A stretch of 64,000 bases of DNA from Paraburkholderia silvatlantica (GCF_003096715.1 NZ_QEOL01000024.1:1-64000); one strand, 5' to 3'. Positions 33,213-41,782 are shown, numbered from the stretch's first letter. Notes: generated from the letters alone by a model not told the origin. Numbers and translations are program-made.

Positions 33213-33974
33213 ATGGCGGGGGTGGAAGTGGTCTTACCGTATTTGATCGAAGGCGCGGCGCTCGTCGTCCTGGCGGCCGGCCTGGCTGCCGTGTGGGGCA
33301 GGCGTGCGAAAACGCAGGCTCGTGAGGCCGCGCGCGCGCAGGACGCCGCGCACGCAGCCGCGCTTGCACAGGCTCAAGCGCACCACGCGGCGCAGCAGGA
33401 AAGCGCCGCGCGCGAACGCGAGGCGCTGGTTGCGCAGACCGAGTCGCTGCGGGCGGAACTCGCGCAGCGCAGGTCCGTGGCGGATGCACTCGAAGCGGCG
33501 CTCGCCGGCGAGCGCGCGCAGCGCGACGACGCCATGCAGCATGCGGCGCGGATCGCCGCCGAGGCTGCGCGCCTGAAGCTCATGTCGTCGACGTTCGAGC
33601 GCTGGCACGAGCAGATGATTTCGCTGATGGCGCAGAACAACGACATGCACAAGAAGAACCAGGAGCTGTCGTCGATCGTCAGTCACGTGCTGATCGTTTC
33701 GCTCAACGCTTCGATCGAAGCGGCACGCGCCGGCGCGGCCGGCCGCGGCTTCTCGATTGTGGCGGGCGAAGTGCGCTCGCTCGCCACGCGCTCGCAGGAA
33801 CTGTCGAAGAGCTATCGCGACAGCCTGAACCGTAACGACCTCATCACGGCCGCGACGTTCCAGGACATTCAGGCGGGCGGCAAGATGATCGCGGCGACGC
33901 TCGCGAGCGTGGAAGCGTCGTCGCAGCAGCTGCATCACCAGCTTGAAGCGGCGCGCGCCGGGGCGCACGCATGA
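33213..33974 (+). CDS. Miniature MCP-like signalling protein with one membrane anchor
   Basis: A 253-residue protein. A single N-terminal membrane helix at about 8-28 is followed by a long Ala/Gln/Arg-rich coiled coil (30-145), then a short MCP hairpin tip at about 150-200: IVSLNASIEAARAGAAGRGFSIVAGEVRSLATRSQELS. There is no ligand domain and no HAMP, and little room for methylation helices. The usual QTNILALN of the tip is HVLIVSLN here, so contacts with CheA and CheW are probably altered. It lies 32 bases after the kinase and overlaps the next gene by 4 bases (ATGA). It presumably modulates the membrane CheA-like kinase. Confidence 0.78.
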   Translation: MAGVEVVLPYLIEGAALVVLAAGLAAVWGRRAKTQAREAARAQDAAHAAALAQAQAHHAAQQESAAREREALVAQTESLRAELAQRRSVADALEAALAGERAQRDDAMQHAARIAAEAARLKLMSSTFERWHEQMISLMAQNNDMHKKNQELSSIVSHVLIVSLNASIEAARAGAAGRGFSIVAGEVRSLATRSQELSKSYRDSLNRNDLITAATFQDIQAGGKMIAATLASVEASSQQLHHQLEAARAGAHA

Positions 33975-34504
33975 TCGGCACGCACGCGAAGGACAGCATC
34001 GAGCGGATTTTCTTCGCGGCCGCGCGCATGCGTCTCGTGACCGACGCGCAGCACCGCTGCGATATCGAGCCTCGGGTGGGCGAGGCTCCCCAGGGCGAGC
34101 ATCTGGTCGTCCTGACGATTTCGTCGATGCAGTTCCGCCTGCTCCTGCTCCTGCACTTCGAAGACGACGAACGCACGCAGCGCTATTACGTGGGCGACGC
34201 CTCACGCCCGCTCGCCGAGTGCTTCATGGAGTTCGGCAATCTGTGCTGCGGGGCCATGAACCAGCAACTGGTCGAGCATTTCCCCGACCTCGGGATGTCC
34301 ACGCCCTATGCGCTCAGCAGCGGGTGCCTGCCGTATCTGCGCGAACTGAAGCCGGATTACGTGCAGTCGTATGCGCTCACGATCGATCACGACGTCCGGC
34401 TCGGCGCCACGCTGTGCATCTGCACGCAGGCGCCGCTCGATTTCGTGGCGGGTCCCGCCGCAGTCGAAGTGCACGACAGCGCGGGCGAACTCGAATTGTT
34501 TTGA
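33971..34504 (+). CDS. CheX/CheC-type phosphatase candidate ending in GELELF
   Basis: A 177-residue soluble protein. A CheC/CheX/FliY-like catalytic signature is visible: Glu87-x2-Asn90 in CFMEFGNLCCGAMNQQL, with a proline (Pro112) 22 residues after the Asn. This matches the E-x2-N-x~22-P pattern whose Glu and Asn dephosphorylate CheY-P in known members. The C-terminus VEVHDSAGELELF is acidic with a terminal Phe, recalling the CheY-binding tail of CheZ (family knowledge; the similarity is in character, not identity). It overlaps the mini-MCP gene by 4 bases. The family call rests on motif recognition and needs a profile search. Confidence 0.6.
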   Translation: MIGTHAKDSIERIFFAAARMRLVTDAQHRCDIEPRVGEAPQGEHLVVLTISSMQFRLLLLLHFEDDERTQRYYVGDASRPLAECFMEFGNLCCGAMNQQLVEHFPDLGMSTPYALSSGCLPYLRELKPDYVQSYALTIDHDVRLGATLCICTQAPLDFVAGPAAVEVHDSAGELELF

Positions 34505-34520
34505 AGGCAGGGACAGGAAC

Positions 34521-35507
34521 ATGAACGCGAACAAGCCAGTCAGCAAGCTGTTGCTGCTGGAAAGCGATACGGCGCGCGCCGGGGCGATAGTGCAAACCGC
34601 AGCCGCACACGATTGCGTGTGCGTGCCGGTGCGGCGCGACGCGCTCTCGGCGGCGCTGAAAACGCATTACGACCTCGGCGGCGTGCTTCTGGGCGAGGAC
34701 TTTGGCGGCTCGCTCGAAGCCGCGTCGGCGGTGGCTGTCGCGCTCGAAGCGGAGCGCCCCGAACTGCCCGTCGTGCTGCGGCGCGCAGCAAACGGGCACG
34801 GCGATGCGTTGCCCGAGCCGTTGCGCCGCCTGCCGCGCGCCAGCTGGCACGAAAGCGATCCTGCCACGCTGATCGCGGCGCTCGAAGCGCACGTGTTCTC
34901 GCACGACTATCCGGACCCGCTCGTGGACGGCATCACCGACATGACGCTCGGGCGCCTGCGCGGCCTCTTCCCCGAACTCGAGGTGAACTGGGACACGCCA
35001 GGTATCGTGCGCGACCGCATCATCTTCGGCGAGGTGTTGACGCTCATTCCGATCGAGACCGCATGGTGCCGCGGCTGGCTTCTCATGCAGACCGAGGAGG
35101 CGCCGCTCATCGAGCTGCTGCCGCCGCGCGCGGGCCGCGACGAAGCGAGCGACTTCCGCGATGTGAACGGCGTGCTGGCCGAACTCACCAATCTCGTGTG
35201 GGGTGCGTTCCGTAATCGCTATCTGGGTAACGCGCACGCTGCCGACGAGGCGGGTGGGGGCCGCGCGCCGGTGCAGGTGCCGCTGCTCATCAATCATCGG
35301 CGACGCTACTTGTCGTTTGGCTCGGACAACCCGCAGCTATGCATCAAGTACCGGCTCACATGCCCGAATACGGGCCGCGAAGTGGTGATCGACCAGCGGT
35401 TCGTGTTCAGCCTCGGCTGGTCGCGCGAAGGATTCGACGAGACGGCCGCGCAGGCCGCGGCTGCAGCCGTTCAAGAGCAGGCGAGCGGCGAACTCGAACT
35501 ATTTTGA
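34521..35507 (+). CDS. Degenerate receiver fused to a CheX-like domain, ending in GELELF
   Basis: A 328-residue protein. Residues about 8-125 have the hydrophobic pattern of a receiver domain (SKLLLLESDTARAGAIVQTA, GGVLLGEDFGG), but the acidic pocket is reduced and no clear phospho-Asp is seen. Residues about 135-310 look CheX-like, with Glu221-x2-Asn224 in VLAELTNLVWGAFRNRY and a later Pro. The protein ends EQASGELELF, the same last six residues as the preceding protein. The likely role is as a second phosphatase or CheY-P scaffold. ATG 34521 follows CAGGGACAGGAAC. Confidence 0.6.
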   Translation: MNANKPVSKLLLLESDTARAGAIVQTAAAHDCVCVPVRRDALSAALKTHYDLGGVLLGEDFGGSLEAASAVAVALEAERPELPVVLRRAANGHGDALPEPLRRLPRASWHESDPATLIAALEAHVFSHDYPDPLVDGITDMTLGRLRGLFPELEVNWDTPGIVRDRIIFGEVLTLIPIETAWCRGWLLMQTEEAPLIELLPPRAGRDEASDFRDVNGVLAELTNLVWGAFRNRYLGNAHAADEAGGGRAPVQVPLLINHRRRYLSFGSDNPQLCIKYRLTCPNTGREVVIDQRFVFSLGWSREGFDETAAQAAAAAVQEQASGELELF

Positions 35508-35546
35508 TCAAATGCGCGCGCTGCGCGCGCAACAGAGAGGGACAAC

Positions 35547-35912
35547 ATGGCAAAGATTCTGGTGGTGGACGATTCGAGCACGGTGCGCGACGAAGTGGCC
35601 GGCTTTCTGCGCAAGAACGGTCTGGACGTGGACACGGCGGTGGACGGCAAGGACGGCCTCGCGAAGCTGCGCTCGAACCCCGGCGTGAAGCTCGTGGTGA
35701 GCGACGTGAACATGCCGAACATGGACGGCCTCACGATGGTCGAGAAGATCCGCAGCGAACTCGCGAATACGGCCGTGAACGTGGTGATGCTGACCACGGA
35801 AAGCAGCCCGGCCATGAAGGAGCGCGGCAAGGCGGCCGGCGTGCGCGGCTGGATCGTGAAGCCGTTCAAGGGCGAAGCCGTGCTGGAGACGTTCCGCAAG
35901 CTCGCGAGCTAA
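35547..35912 (+). CDS. CheY-like single-domain response regulator
   Basis: A 121-residue receiver domain with all key residues: Asp8-Asp9 in LVVDDSS, phospho-acceptor Asp53 in VSDVNMPNMDG, Thr83 in MLTTESS and Lys105 in IVKPFKG. It is the last gene of the chemosensory-like operon and the expected phosphate acceptor from His459 of the kinase. It has no output domain, so it should act by binding a partner, such as a flagellar, pilus or enzyme target. That target is not evident here. Confidence 0.92.
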   Translation: MAKILVVDDSSTVRDEVAGFLRKNGLDVDTAVDGKDGLAKLRSNPGVKLVVSDVNMPNMDGLTMVEKIRSELANTAVNVVMLTTESSPAMKERGKAAGVRGWIVKPFKGEAVLETFRKLAS

Positions 35913-35925
35913 GCGCGGCACGTGC

Positions 35926-35954
35926 AAAAAGGCCCCGGCGCCGTTGCCGGGGCC
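35926..35954 (-). terminator. Terminator between cheY and the YdeP-type gene
   Basis: A 9-bp perfect GC stem GGCCCCGGC / GCCGGGGCC. Read on the minus strand, it ends in TTTTT and serves the oxidoreductase gene. It also lies just after the cheY stop and may stop plus-strand transcripts. Confidence 0.75.
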
Positions 35955-35975
35955 TGCAGACCAGACATCACGCCA

Positions 35976-38297
35976 TCACGCCGCGCTGGCGTGATCGTTA
36001 GTCTTCGCCGGAGTCAGCAGCACCGGAATCGACTTCGAAGTCGGCGTGCCCGCGCCATCCGCGACGGACGAAAGCGGTACGAGCGGATTGGTCTCGGGAT
36101 AGTACGCGCCGAGGCAGCCGCGCGGAATGTCGTATTCCACCAGCATGAAATCCTCGACGTGGCGCTCCACGCCGTCGTCCCACACGCTCGTGATGTCCAC
36201 GTGCTGGCCCGGCTCGAAGCCGAGCATCGTCATGTCTTCGCGGTTCGCGAACAGGACGCGGCGCAGGCCGTATACGCCGCGGTAACGATCGTCGAGACCG
36301 TAGATCGTGGTGTTGTACTGATCGTGCGAGCGCGTCGTCATGAGCGTCATGAGGCGCGGACCGTGTTCGGCCCGCGCGCGGTGAATCGGCGTATCGAGCG
36401 CGATGGGGTGCACGACGAATTGCGCCTTGTTGCTGGGCGTTTTCCACACACGGTCGCGCGAGGCCACCCCCAGGTGGAAGCCGCCCGGGTGCTTCAGGCG
36501 CTCGTTGTAGTTCTCGAAGCCGTCGAATACTTGTTCGATGCCGTCGCGGATCTTCGCGTAGTCGGCAGCGAGATCGAGCCAGTCCACCTTGTCGCTGCCG
36601 AGCGTGGCGTGCGCCATGCGCGCGACGATGGCGATTTCCGAAAGCAGGTTCGTCGAAGCGGGCCGGTTCATGCCGTAGGAGATGTGCACCATGCTCATCG
36701 AGTCCTCGACGCTTACCCCTTGCGGCACGCCGTTCTGCAAGTCGATTTCGGTTCGCCCGAGCGTGGGCAGAATGAGCGCGTCATGGCCGTGAACCAGATG
36801 GCTGCGGTTGAGCTTCGTCGTGACGTGCACCGTGAGCGCGCACGCGCGCATGGCTTCCCACGTGCGCGGCGTGTCGGGCGTGGCGATCGAGAAGTTGCCG
36901 CCAAGACCGATGAACACCTTCACGCGGCCTTCGAGCATCGCGTGGATCGTCTCCACGACGTCATAGCCGTGCTCGCGCGGCGGCTCGAAATCGTAGGCCT
37001 TGCCGAGACGGTCGAGAAACGCCTGGGTGGGCTTTTCCTCGATGCCCACCGTGCGGTCGCCCTGCACGTTCGAATGGCCGCGCACGGGGCACAGGCCCGC
37101 GCCGCGGCGGCCGATATTGCCGCGCATCATCATGAGATTCGACAGCAACTGGATCGTCGCCACCGAATTCTTGTGCTGCGTGAGGCCCATGCCCCACGTC
37201 GAGATGACGGCCTTGCCCTTCACGTAGATGTCGGCGAGCTTGAGCACCTCTTCCATCGGCACGCCTGCTTCGGCGACGAGGGTGTCCCACGACTCGGCGC
37301 GCAGGTCGGCGGCGAAGGCGTCGAAGCCAACGCAGTGTTCGGCGATGAAATCGGCGTCGAGCACGCGTTGCGTGCCTTGCGCGAGCGCCTCGTCGTCAAG
37401 TTCGATCACGCGCTTGGCCACGCCCTTGATGAGCGCGAAGTCGCCGCCCACGCGCGGGCGGATGAACACGGAGCTAATCTGCACGCCCTTGGGCGAGAGC
37501 ATGTCGAGCGTGTGCTGCGGGCTCGCGAAGCGCTCCAGCCCGCGTTCTTTCAACGGATTGATCGAGACGATGGTCGCGCCGCGCTTTGCGCATTCGCGCA
37601 ACTCGCCGAGCATGCGCGGATGGTTCGTCGCCGGGTTCTGGCCGAAGATGAGCAGCGTGTCGGCGTGTTCGAAGTCGTCGAGCGTGACGGTGCCCTTGCC
37701 GATGCCCACCGTGCCCGGCAGGCCGCGGCTCGTGGCCTCGTGGCACATGTTCGAGCAGTCGGGGAAGTTGTTCGTGCCGTACATGCGCACGAAGAGCTGG
37801 TAGAGGAATGCGGCCTCGTTGCTGGCACGGCCCGAGGTGTAGAACGCGGCGCGGTTCGGGTCGTCGAGCGCATTGAGGTGCTTCGCGATCAGCTTGAACG
37901 CGTCGTTCCACTCGATCGGCACATAGCGGTCCTGCAACGCGTCGTAGACGAGCGGATCGGTCAGGCGGCCGTGCTGCTCCAGCTCGTAGTCCGACTGCGC
38001 CATCAGTTCGCTAACCGTGTGCTCCTGAAAGAACCGGGGCGTCACGCGCTTGCTGGTCGCCTCCGCCGCCACGGCCTTCACGCCGTTCTCGCAGAATTCG
38101 AACGTGGAAGCGTGCTCGCGGTCGGGCCATGCGCAGCCGGGGCAGTCGAAGCCGTCGGGCTGGTTCTGCTTGAGCAGGGTGCGGTAATTGCCGCCCGTCA
38201 CCTTCTCCTTGATCAGGTTGATGGCAACCTGCTTGAGCGCGCCCCAGCCGGCGGCGGGGTGGTGATACGGCTCGATGCGACCTTGCGGCTTCTTCAT
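35976..38297 (-). CDS. FdhF/YdeP-family molybdopterin oxidoreductase
   Basis: A 773-residue protein of the YdeP-like branch of the formate dehydrogenase/DMSO reductase superfamily. Features: an N-terminal paired-Cys FDCPGCAWPD (Cys52, Cys55), AAFYTSGRASNEAAFLYQLF, NNFPDCSNMCHEATSRGL, LLIFGQNPATNHPRM, GNIGRRGAGLCPVRGHSNVQG and the C-terminal molybdopterin-binding domain (TTRSHDQYNTTIYG). It has few Fe-S cysteines and a Cys in place of selenocysteine. E. coli YdeP contributes to acid resistance, but the reaction is not established. The start at 38297 gives MKKPQGRIEPY; no signal peptide. Divergent from a MocR regulator. Confidence 0.88.
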   Translation of the reverse strand: MKKPQGRIEPYHHPAAGWGALKQVAINLIKEKVTGGNYRTLLKQNQPDGFDCPGCAWPDREHASTFEFCENGVKAVAAEATSKRVTPRFFQEHTVSELMAQSDYELEQHGRLTDPLVYDALQDRYVPIEWNDAFKLIAKHLNALDDPNRAAFYTSGRASNEAAFLYQLFVRMYGTNNFPDCSNMCHEATSRGLPGTVGIGKGTVTLDDFEHADTLLIFGQNPATNHPRMLGELRECAKRGATIVSINPLKERGLERFASPQHTLDMLSPKGVQISSVFIRPRVGGDFALIKGVAKRVIELDDEALAQGTQRVLDADFIAEHCVGFDAFAADLRAESWDTLVAEAGVPMEEVLKLADIYVKGKAVISTWGMGLTQHKNSVATIQLLSNLMMMRGNIGRRGAGLCPVRGHSNVQGDRTVGIEEKPTQAFLDRLGKAYDFEPPREHGYDVVETIHAMLEGRVKVFIGLGGNFSIATPDTPRTWEAMRACALTVHVTTKLNRSHLVHGHDALILPTLGRTEIDLQNGVPQGVSVEDSMSMVHISYGMNRPASTNLLSEIAIVARMAHATLGSDKVDWLDLAADYAKIRDGIEQVFDGFENYNERLKHPGGFHLGVASRDRVWKTPSNKAQFVVHPIALDTPIHRARAEHGPRLMTLMTTRSHDQYNTTIYGLDDRYRGVYGLRRVLFANREDMTMLGFEPGQHVDITSVWDDGVERHVEDFMLVEYDIPRGCLGAYYPETNPLVPLSSVADGAGTPTSKSIPVLLTPAKTNDHASAA

Positions 38298-38474
38298 GAT
38301 GCGGTTGGCTTTTCGTTTTCCAGGGCGCTCTGCCCGACGACCCAAGGCTACTGTGTTCCTGTGCCCCCCGGAGATCACAGAAAAACCAAAAGGCAAGGGA
38401 TACAGTTGCGGCGTTTTGTCATAGACTTGCCGGGATCGGCCCCGCGCGCGCGGCCTCACCCTTTCGCCGCTTGA

Positions 38475-39971
38475 ATGCAACCCGAACGCAACCCGAACGT
38501 GACCCGCTACGAGCAACTCGCCGACGATATCGAAGCCGCCGTGCGCCGCGGCGTGTTCGGCCCTGGCGAGCGCATTCTCTCGGTGCGGCGCGCGAGCCGG
38601 CAGCACGGCGTGAGCATCAAGACAGTGCTGCGCGCCTACGCGGTGCTGGAAAGCCGCAGCGTGATCGAGTCACGGCCGCAATCCGGGTATTTCGTGCGCG
38701 CGCGCCTGGCTGCGCCGCAAGGGCGCGGCCAGGTGGGCACACAAAGCTCACAGGGCAAGGAACCCGTTTCACCGGGCAAGGCGCGCCGCGCCGGCGCGCC
38801 CAGGCAGCCCGTGCCTGCCAACGTGGACGTGAGCCGGCTCGTGCTTTCCACGCTGCGCAGCATCGGCGCGCAGGACGCGGTGCCGCTCGGTTCGCCGTAC
38901 CCGGACCCGGCGCTGTTCCCCTGGCGGCGCATCAACCAGTACGCCAATGCCATTGCGCGCCGCCATGCGAGCTGGAACCTCATCGACGACCTGCCGCCCG
39001 GCAATCCCGAACTGATCCGCCAGATCGCGCGGCGCTACGCCGAAAACGGCGTGAGCGTCGATCCGGAGGAAATCGTCATCACCGTGGGCGCGACCGAGGC
39101 GATCAACCTGAGCCTGCAAGCCGTGGCCAGGCCGGGCGACACGGTCGCCGTCGAATCGCCGACGTACTACGCGATGCTGCACGCCATCGAGCGTCTGGGC
39201 ATGCGCGCGATCGAAGTGAGCACGCACCCTCACACCGGCATCGACCTCGACGCGCTGGAGCGCGTACTGGCGCGCCAGAAGATCGCGGCTTGCATGGTGA
39301 TGCCGAACTTCCAGAATCCGCTGGGCTTTCGCATGCCCGACGCGAACAAGGCGCGGCTCGTGGCGCTCGCCGAGGCGCACGACTTGCCCGTGATCGAGAA
39401 CGACGTCTATCAGGAGCTGTACTTCGGGCAGACGCGGCCTTCCACGCTCAAACAGTTCGATACCCGCGCTCTCGTGCTGCATTGCGCTTCGTTTTCGAAG
39501 AGCCTCTCCGCCTCGTACCGCATTGGCTGGGCGCTGCCGGGGCGTTACCGCGCGCAGGTCGAAAAGCTCAAGTTCCTCAATACGCTCACGACACCCTCGA
39601 TTCCCCAGGTGGCGCTCGCCGACTACTTGCGCCACGATGGCTACGACCGGCACCTGCGCCGCGTGCGGCGCTTCTACCGGCAACAGGCGCGGCTCATGCG
39701 GGCGATGGTCGAGCGCTTTTTTCCGGCGGGCACGCGCACCTCGGAGCCGCAAGGCGGCTACGTGCTGTGGGTAGAACTGCCGCCGCGCGTCGATTCGATG
39801 CGGCTCTATCAGGCGGCGCTCGCACAGGGCATTACCATCGGGCCCGGCTACATGTTCTCGATGCGCAACGAGTATCACCACTACATCCGGCTGAACTACA
39901 GCTACCCGTGGAACGCGCAGACCGAAGCCGCGCTGAAGACGCTGGGCGAAATGGCCGCGAAGATGGCATGA
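38475..39971 (+). CDS. MocR-type regulator (GntR HTH plus aminotransferase domain)
   Basis: A 498-residue fusion of an N-terminal GntR winged helix (about 10-77: YEQLADDIEAAVRRGVFGPG, SVRRASRQHGVSIKTVLRAY, SRPQSGYFV) and a class I aminotransferase-fold domain. The PLP-binding lysine is Lys342 in CASFSKSLSASYRIGW. A low-complexity linker lies at about 80-115. MocR proteins bind PLP or an amino-acid adduct and regulate nearby genes. Divergent from the YdeP-type oxidoreductase, a plausible target. The annotated start at 38475 is one of several possible. Confidence 0.88.
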   Translation: MQPERNPNVTRYEQLADDIEAAVRRGVFGPGERILSVRRASRQHGVSIKTVLRAYAVLESRSVIESRPQSGYFVRARLAAPQGRGQVGTQSSQGKEPVSPGKARRAGAPRQPVPANVDVSRLVLSTLRSIGAQDAVPLGSPYPDPALFPWRRINQYANAIARRHASWNLIDDLPPGNPELIRQIARRYAENGVSVDPEEIVITVGATEAINLSLQAVARPGDTVAVESPTYYAMLHAIERLGMRAIEVSTHPHTGIDLDALERVLARQKIAACMVMPNFQNPLGFRMPDANKARLVALAEAHDLPVIENDVYQELYFGQTRPSTLKQFDTRALVLHCASFSKSLSASYRIGWALPGRYRAQVEKLKFLNTLTTPSIPQVALADYLRHDGYDRHLRRVRRFYRQQARLMRAMVERFFPAGTRTSEPQGGYVLWVELPPRVDSMRLYQAALAQGITIGPGYMFSMRNEYHHYIRLNYSYPWNAQTEAALKTLGEMAAKMA

Positions 39972-39982
39972 GGAGACAGACG

Positions 39983-40297
39983 ATGGACGCAGACAAAGAA
40001 CGCGAAGACGACGCGCACCAGCAGGGTGTCGACCCGGTGCTGATTGCGGTGCTCGAGCAGTTGTGGCGCGCGGAGTGCGAGAAGCACGAGCATCCTGAGC
40101 GCCAGGGGCGCGCATGGTCGCTCGCGAAACTCTCGAAGCAGGCCGGCGTGCCGATGAGCGGATTGCGCAGACAATTGACGGCGCTCGTGGACAGTGGACT
40201 CGTGGTGACGACGCAGGCCGAAGATGGGACCGGCACGGCGAGTCTGTCGGATGAAGGGCGGGTGTTTTGTGCGGAGGTGTTCGGCGAGGGCGGCTGA
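39983..40297 (+). CDS. Small winged-helix protein
   Basis: A 104-residue protein with a winged-helix pattern: AVLEQLWRAECEKHEHPERQ, then AWSLAKLSKQAGVPMSGLRR and QLTALVDSGLVVTTQ, with the wing DGTGTASLSDEG. It resembles ArsR-like or MarR-like DNA-binding domains without a metal-ligand motif. The start at 39983 has GAGGAGACAGACG upstream, and it begins 11 bases after the MocR stop, probably in one operon. The target is unknown. Confidence 0.75.
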   Translation: MDADKEREDDAHQQGVDPVLIAVLEQLWRAECEKHEHPERQGRAWSLAKLSKQAGVPMSGLRRQLTALVDSGLVVTTQAEDGTGTASLSDEGRVFCAEVFGEGG

Positions 40298-40336
40298 AAG
40301 GCTTTAAGCTACGCCAACGCCATCCCCCTCACGACC

Positions 40337-41266
40337 ATGGATTACATCGACAGCCTGCGGATCTTCCGCTCCGTCGTCGAGGCGCGCAGCTTCACGCGCG
40401 CCGCGGACATGCACAGCCTCACCACGCCCGTCGTCTCGCGCGCCATCGCGCGCCTCGAAAAACGCCTTGGCAGCCGGCTCTTTCATCGCAGCACGCGTGC
40501 GGTGTCGCTCACCGAGGCGGCCGAGCGCTTCTACGAAGGCTGCTGCCGCGTGCTCGACGATCTCGACGCGCTGGAGGCCGACGCCACGGTGCAAACGCGC
40601 GAAGCCAGCGGCGTGCTGCGCCTCGTCGCGCATACCACGGCCACCGTCAACCGGCTCGTGCCGCTCATTGCCAGCTTCAAGCGCGCACATCCCAAGGTGA
40701 CGCTCGACGTGATCCTCACCGAGCGCCCCGTCGATCTGATCGCGGACGGCTACGACCTCGGCCTCGTGCTGCCGTTCATGCTCAACAACGAATCGACCGT
40801 CACGCGCCTGCTCGAGCGCATTCCGCTCGCGCTCGTCACGACGCCCGCGTATTTCGAAGCGCATGGCACGCCGAAGCATCCCGCGGACCTCGTCGACCAC
40901 CTGTTCGTACTGATGCCGCCTTCCATGCGCAAGCCCGCGATCGCGTTTCGCGTCGGCGACGAGGAAGTCGTCGTGCCGCTGCACCACGAAATCGCCTCGA
41001 ACAACCCCGAGTTCAATCGCGAGATGGTGCTGGAAGGCTTCGGTATCGGCATTCTCCCCACCGCCCTGGTGAGCGAGGAACTCGAGGCGGGCAAGCTCGT
41101 GACGGTGCTCGACGAGTTCCCGCTCGTCGACATGCAAATCGAGATTCGCCTCGCCTACACCACACGCACGCTGCTGCCGGCGAAGGTGCGCGCGTTCATC
41201 GATCACGCCACGGCGTTTTTCGACGATGTGAAGCACGAGGCGCCTTCCGAAGCGAAGGCTAACTGA
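40337..41266 (+). CDS. LysR-family transcriptional regulator
   Basis: A 309-residue regulator. The N-terminal LysR HTH (residues 1-60) reads MDYIDSLRIFRSVVEARSFT, RAADMHSLTTPVVSRAIARL, EKRLGSRLFHRSTRAVSLTE. The periplasmic-binding-like effector domain follows, with GVLRLVAHTTATVNRLVPLI and GFGIGILPTALVSEEL. It belongs to the CrgA/AaeR-like group often linked to efflux or oxidoreductase genes. It lies between the winged-helix gene and the MarR/efflux cluster, so the target is not certain. Confidence 0.87.
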   Translation: MDYIDSLRIFRSVVEARSFTRAADMHSLTTPVVSRAIARLEKRLGSRLFHRSTRAVSLTEAAERFYEGCCRVLDDLDALEADATVQTREASGVLRLVAHTTATVNRLVPLIASFKRAHPKVTLDVILTERPVDLIADGYDLGLVLPFMLNNESTVTRLLERIPLALVTTPAYFEAHGTPKHPADLVDHLFVLMPPSMRKPAIAFRVGDEEVVVPLHHEIASNNPEFNREMVLEGFGIGILPTALVSEELEAGKLVTVLDEFPLVDMQIEIRLAYTTRTLLPAKVRAFIDHATAFFDDVKHEAPSEAKAN

Positions 41267-41349
41267 AAGATTGGCCGCGATTATTGTCGCCGCGGCCATA
41301 ATGTGATGCCGCGCGCAAGCCTTGTTCGGGGCCTGACTGGAGACTACTC

Positions 41350-41363
41350 TGTGCATATGCACA
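41350..41363. promoter_or_regulatory. Palindrome 1, candidate MarR operator at the regulator start
   Basis: A perfect 14-bp palindrome TGTGCATATGCACA that overlaps the GTG/ATG start codons of the MarR gene. Binding here would block its own expression. Related sites occur at 41849 and 47777. Confidence 0.65.
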
Positions 41364-41782
41364 TCTACCAGTCACCCGAGCACGACGATTGCTTTGCCGT
41401 ACGCCAGGCCGCGCGGCATCTGTCGCAGCTCTACGAGCGGCACCTGAGCGCGGCGGGGCTCACGTCCACGCAGTTCAGCATTCTCGGTGCGCTGGGCCGC
41501 ACGTCGAGCCTCACGATGGCGGAACTCGGGCGCTCGATGGTGATGGAGCGTACCACGCTCGTGCGCGCCTTGCGGCCGTTGTTGCGCGGTGCGCTCGTGG
41601 CCGATGCGCCGGACTGCGGCGAACGTCGCCGCCGCCTCACGCTCACCCAGGTGGGCCGTACGCGGCTCGATGCGGCGCATGAACATTGGCGCGCGGCGCA
41701 GGACGAATTCGAGCGCCGCTTTGGCGCACGACGCGCCGCATGGCTGCGGCGCGAGTTGTTTCGCATCACCCGGGCGGTTTAG
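41351..41782 (+). CDS. MarR-family regulator next to the efflux operon
   Basis: A 143-residue winged-helix regulator. It begins near MHIYQSPEHDDCFAVRQAAR, with HLSQLYERHLSAAGLTSTQF, SSLTMAELGRSMVMERTTLVRALRPLLRG and the wing CGERRRRLTLTQ. GTG 41351 is preferred because GGAG lies 8 bases upstream; ATG 41357 is the alternative. It precedes emrA by about 90 bases and probably represses the efflux genes. It closely resembles the MarR at 49079 in the RQAAR and QLYERHLS blocks. Confidence 0.87.
   Translation: MHMHIYQSPEHDDCFAVRQAARHLSQLYERHLSAAGLTSTQFSILGALGRTSSLTMAELGRSMVMERTTLVRALRPLLRGALVADAPDCGERRRRLTLTQVGRTRLDAAHEHWRAAQDEFERRFGARRAAWLRRELFRITRAV

Noticed and set aside
35922..38474. An 850-residue plus-strand frame opposite the YdeP-type oxidoreductase
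   Set aside because: The composition is artefact-like (His/Arg/Glu-rich) and the opposite strand carries a complete, recognisable oxidoreductase.
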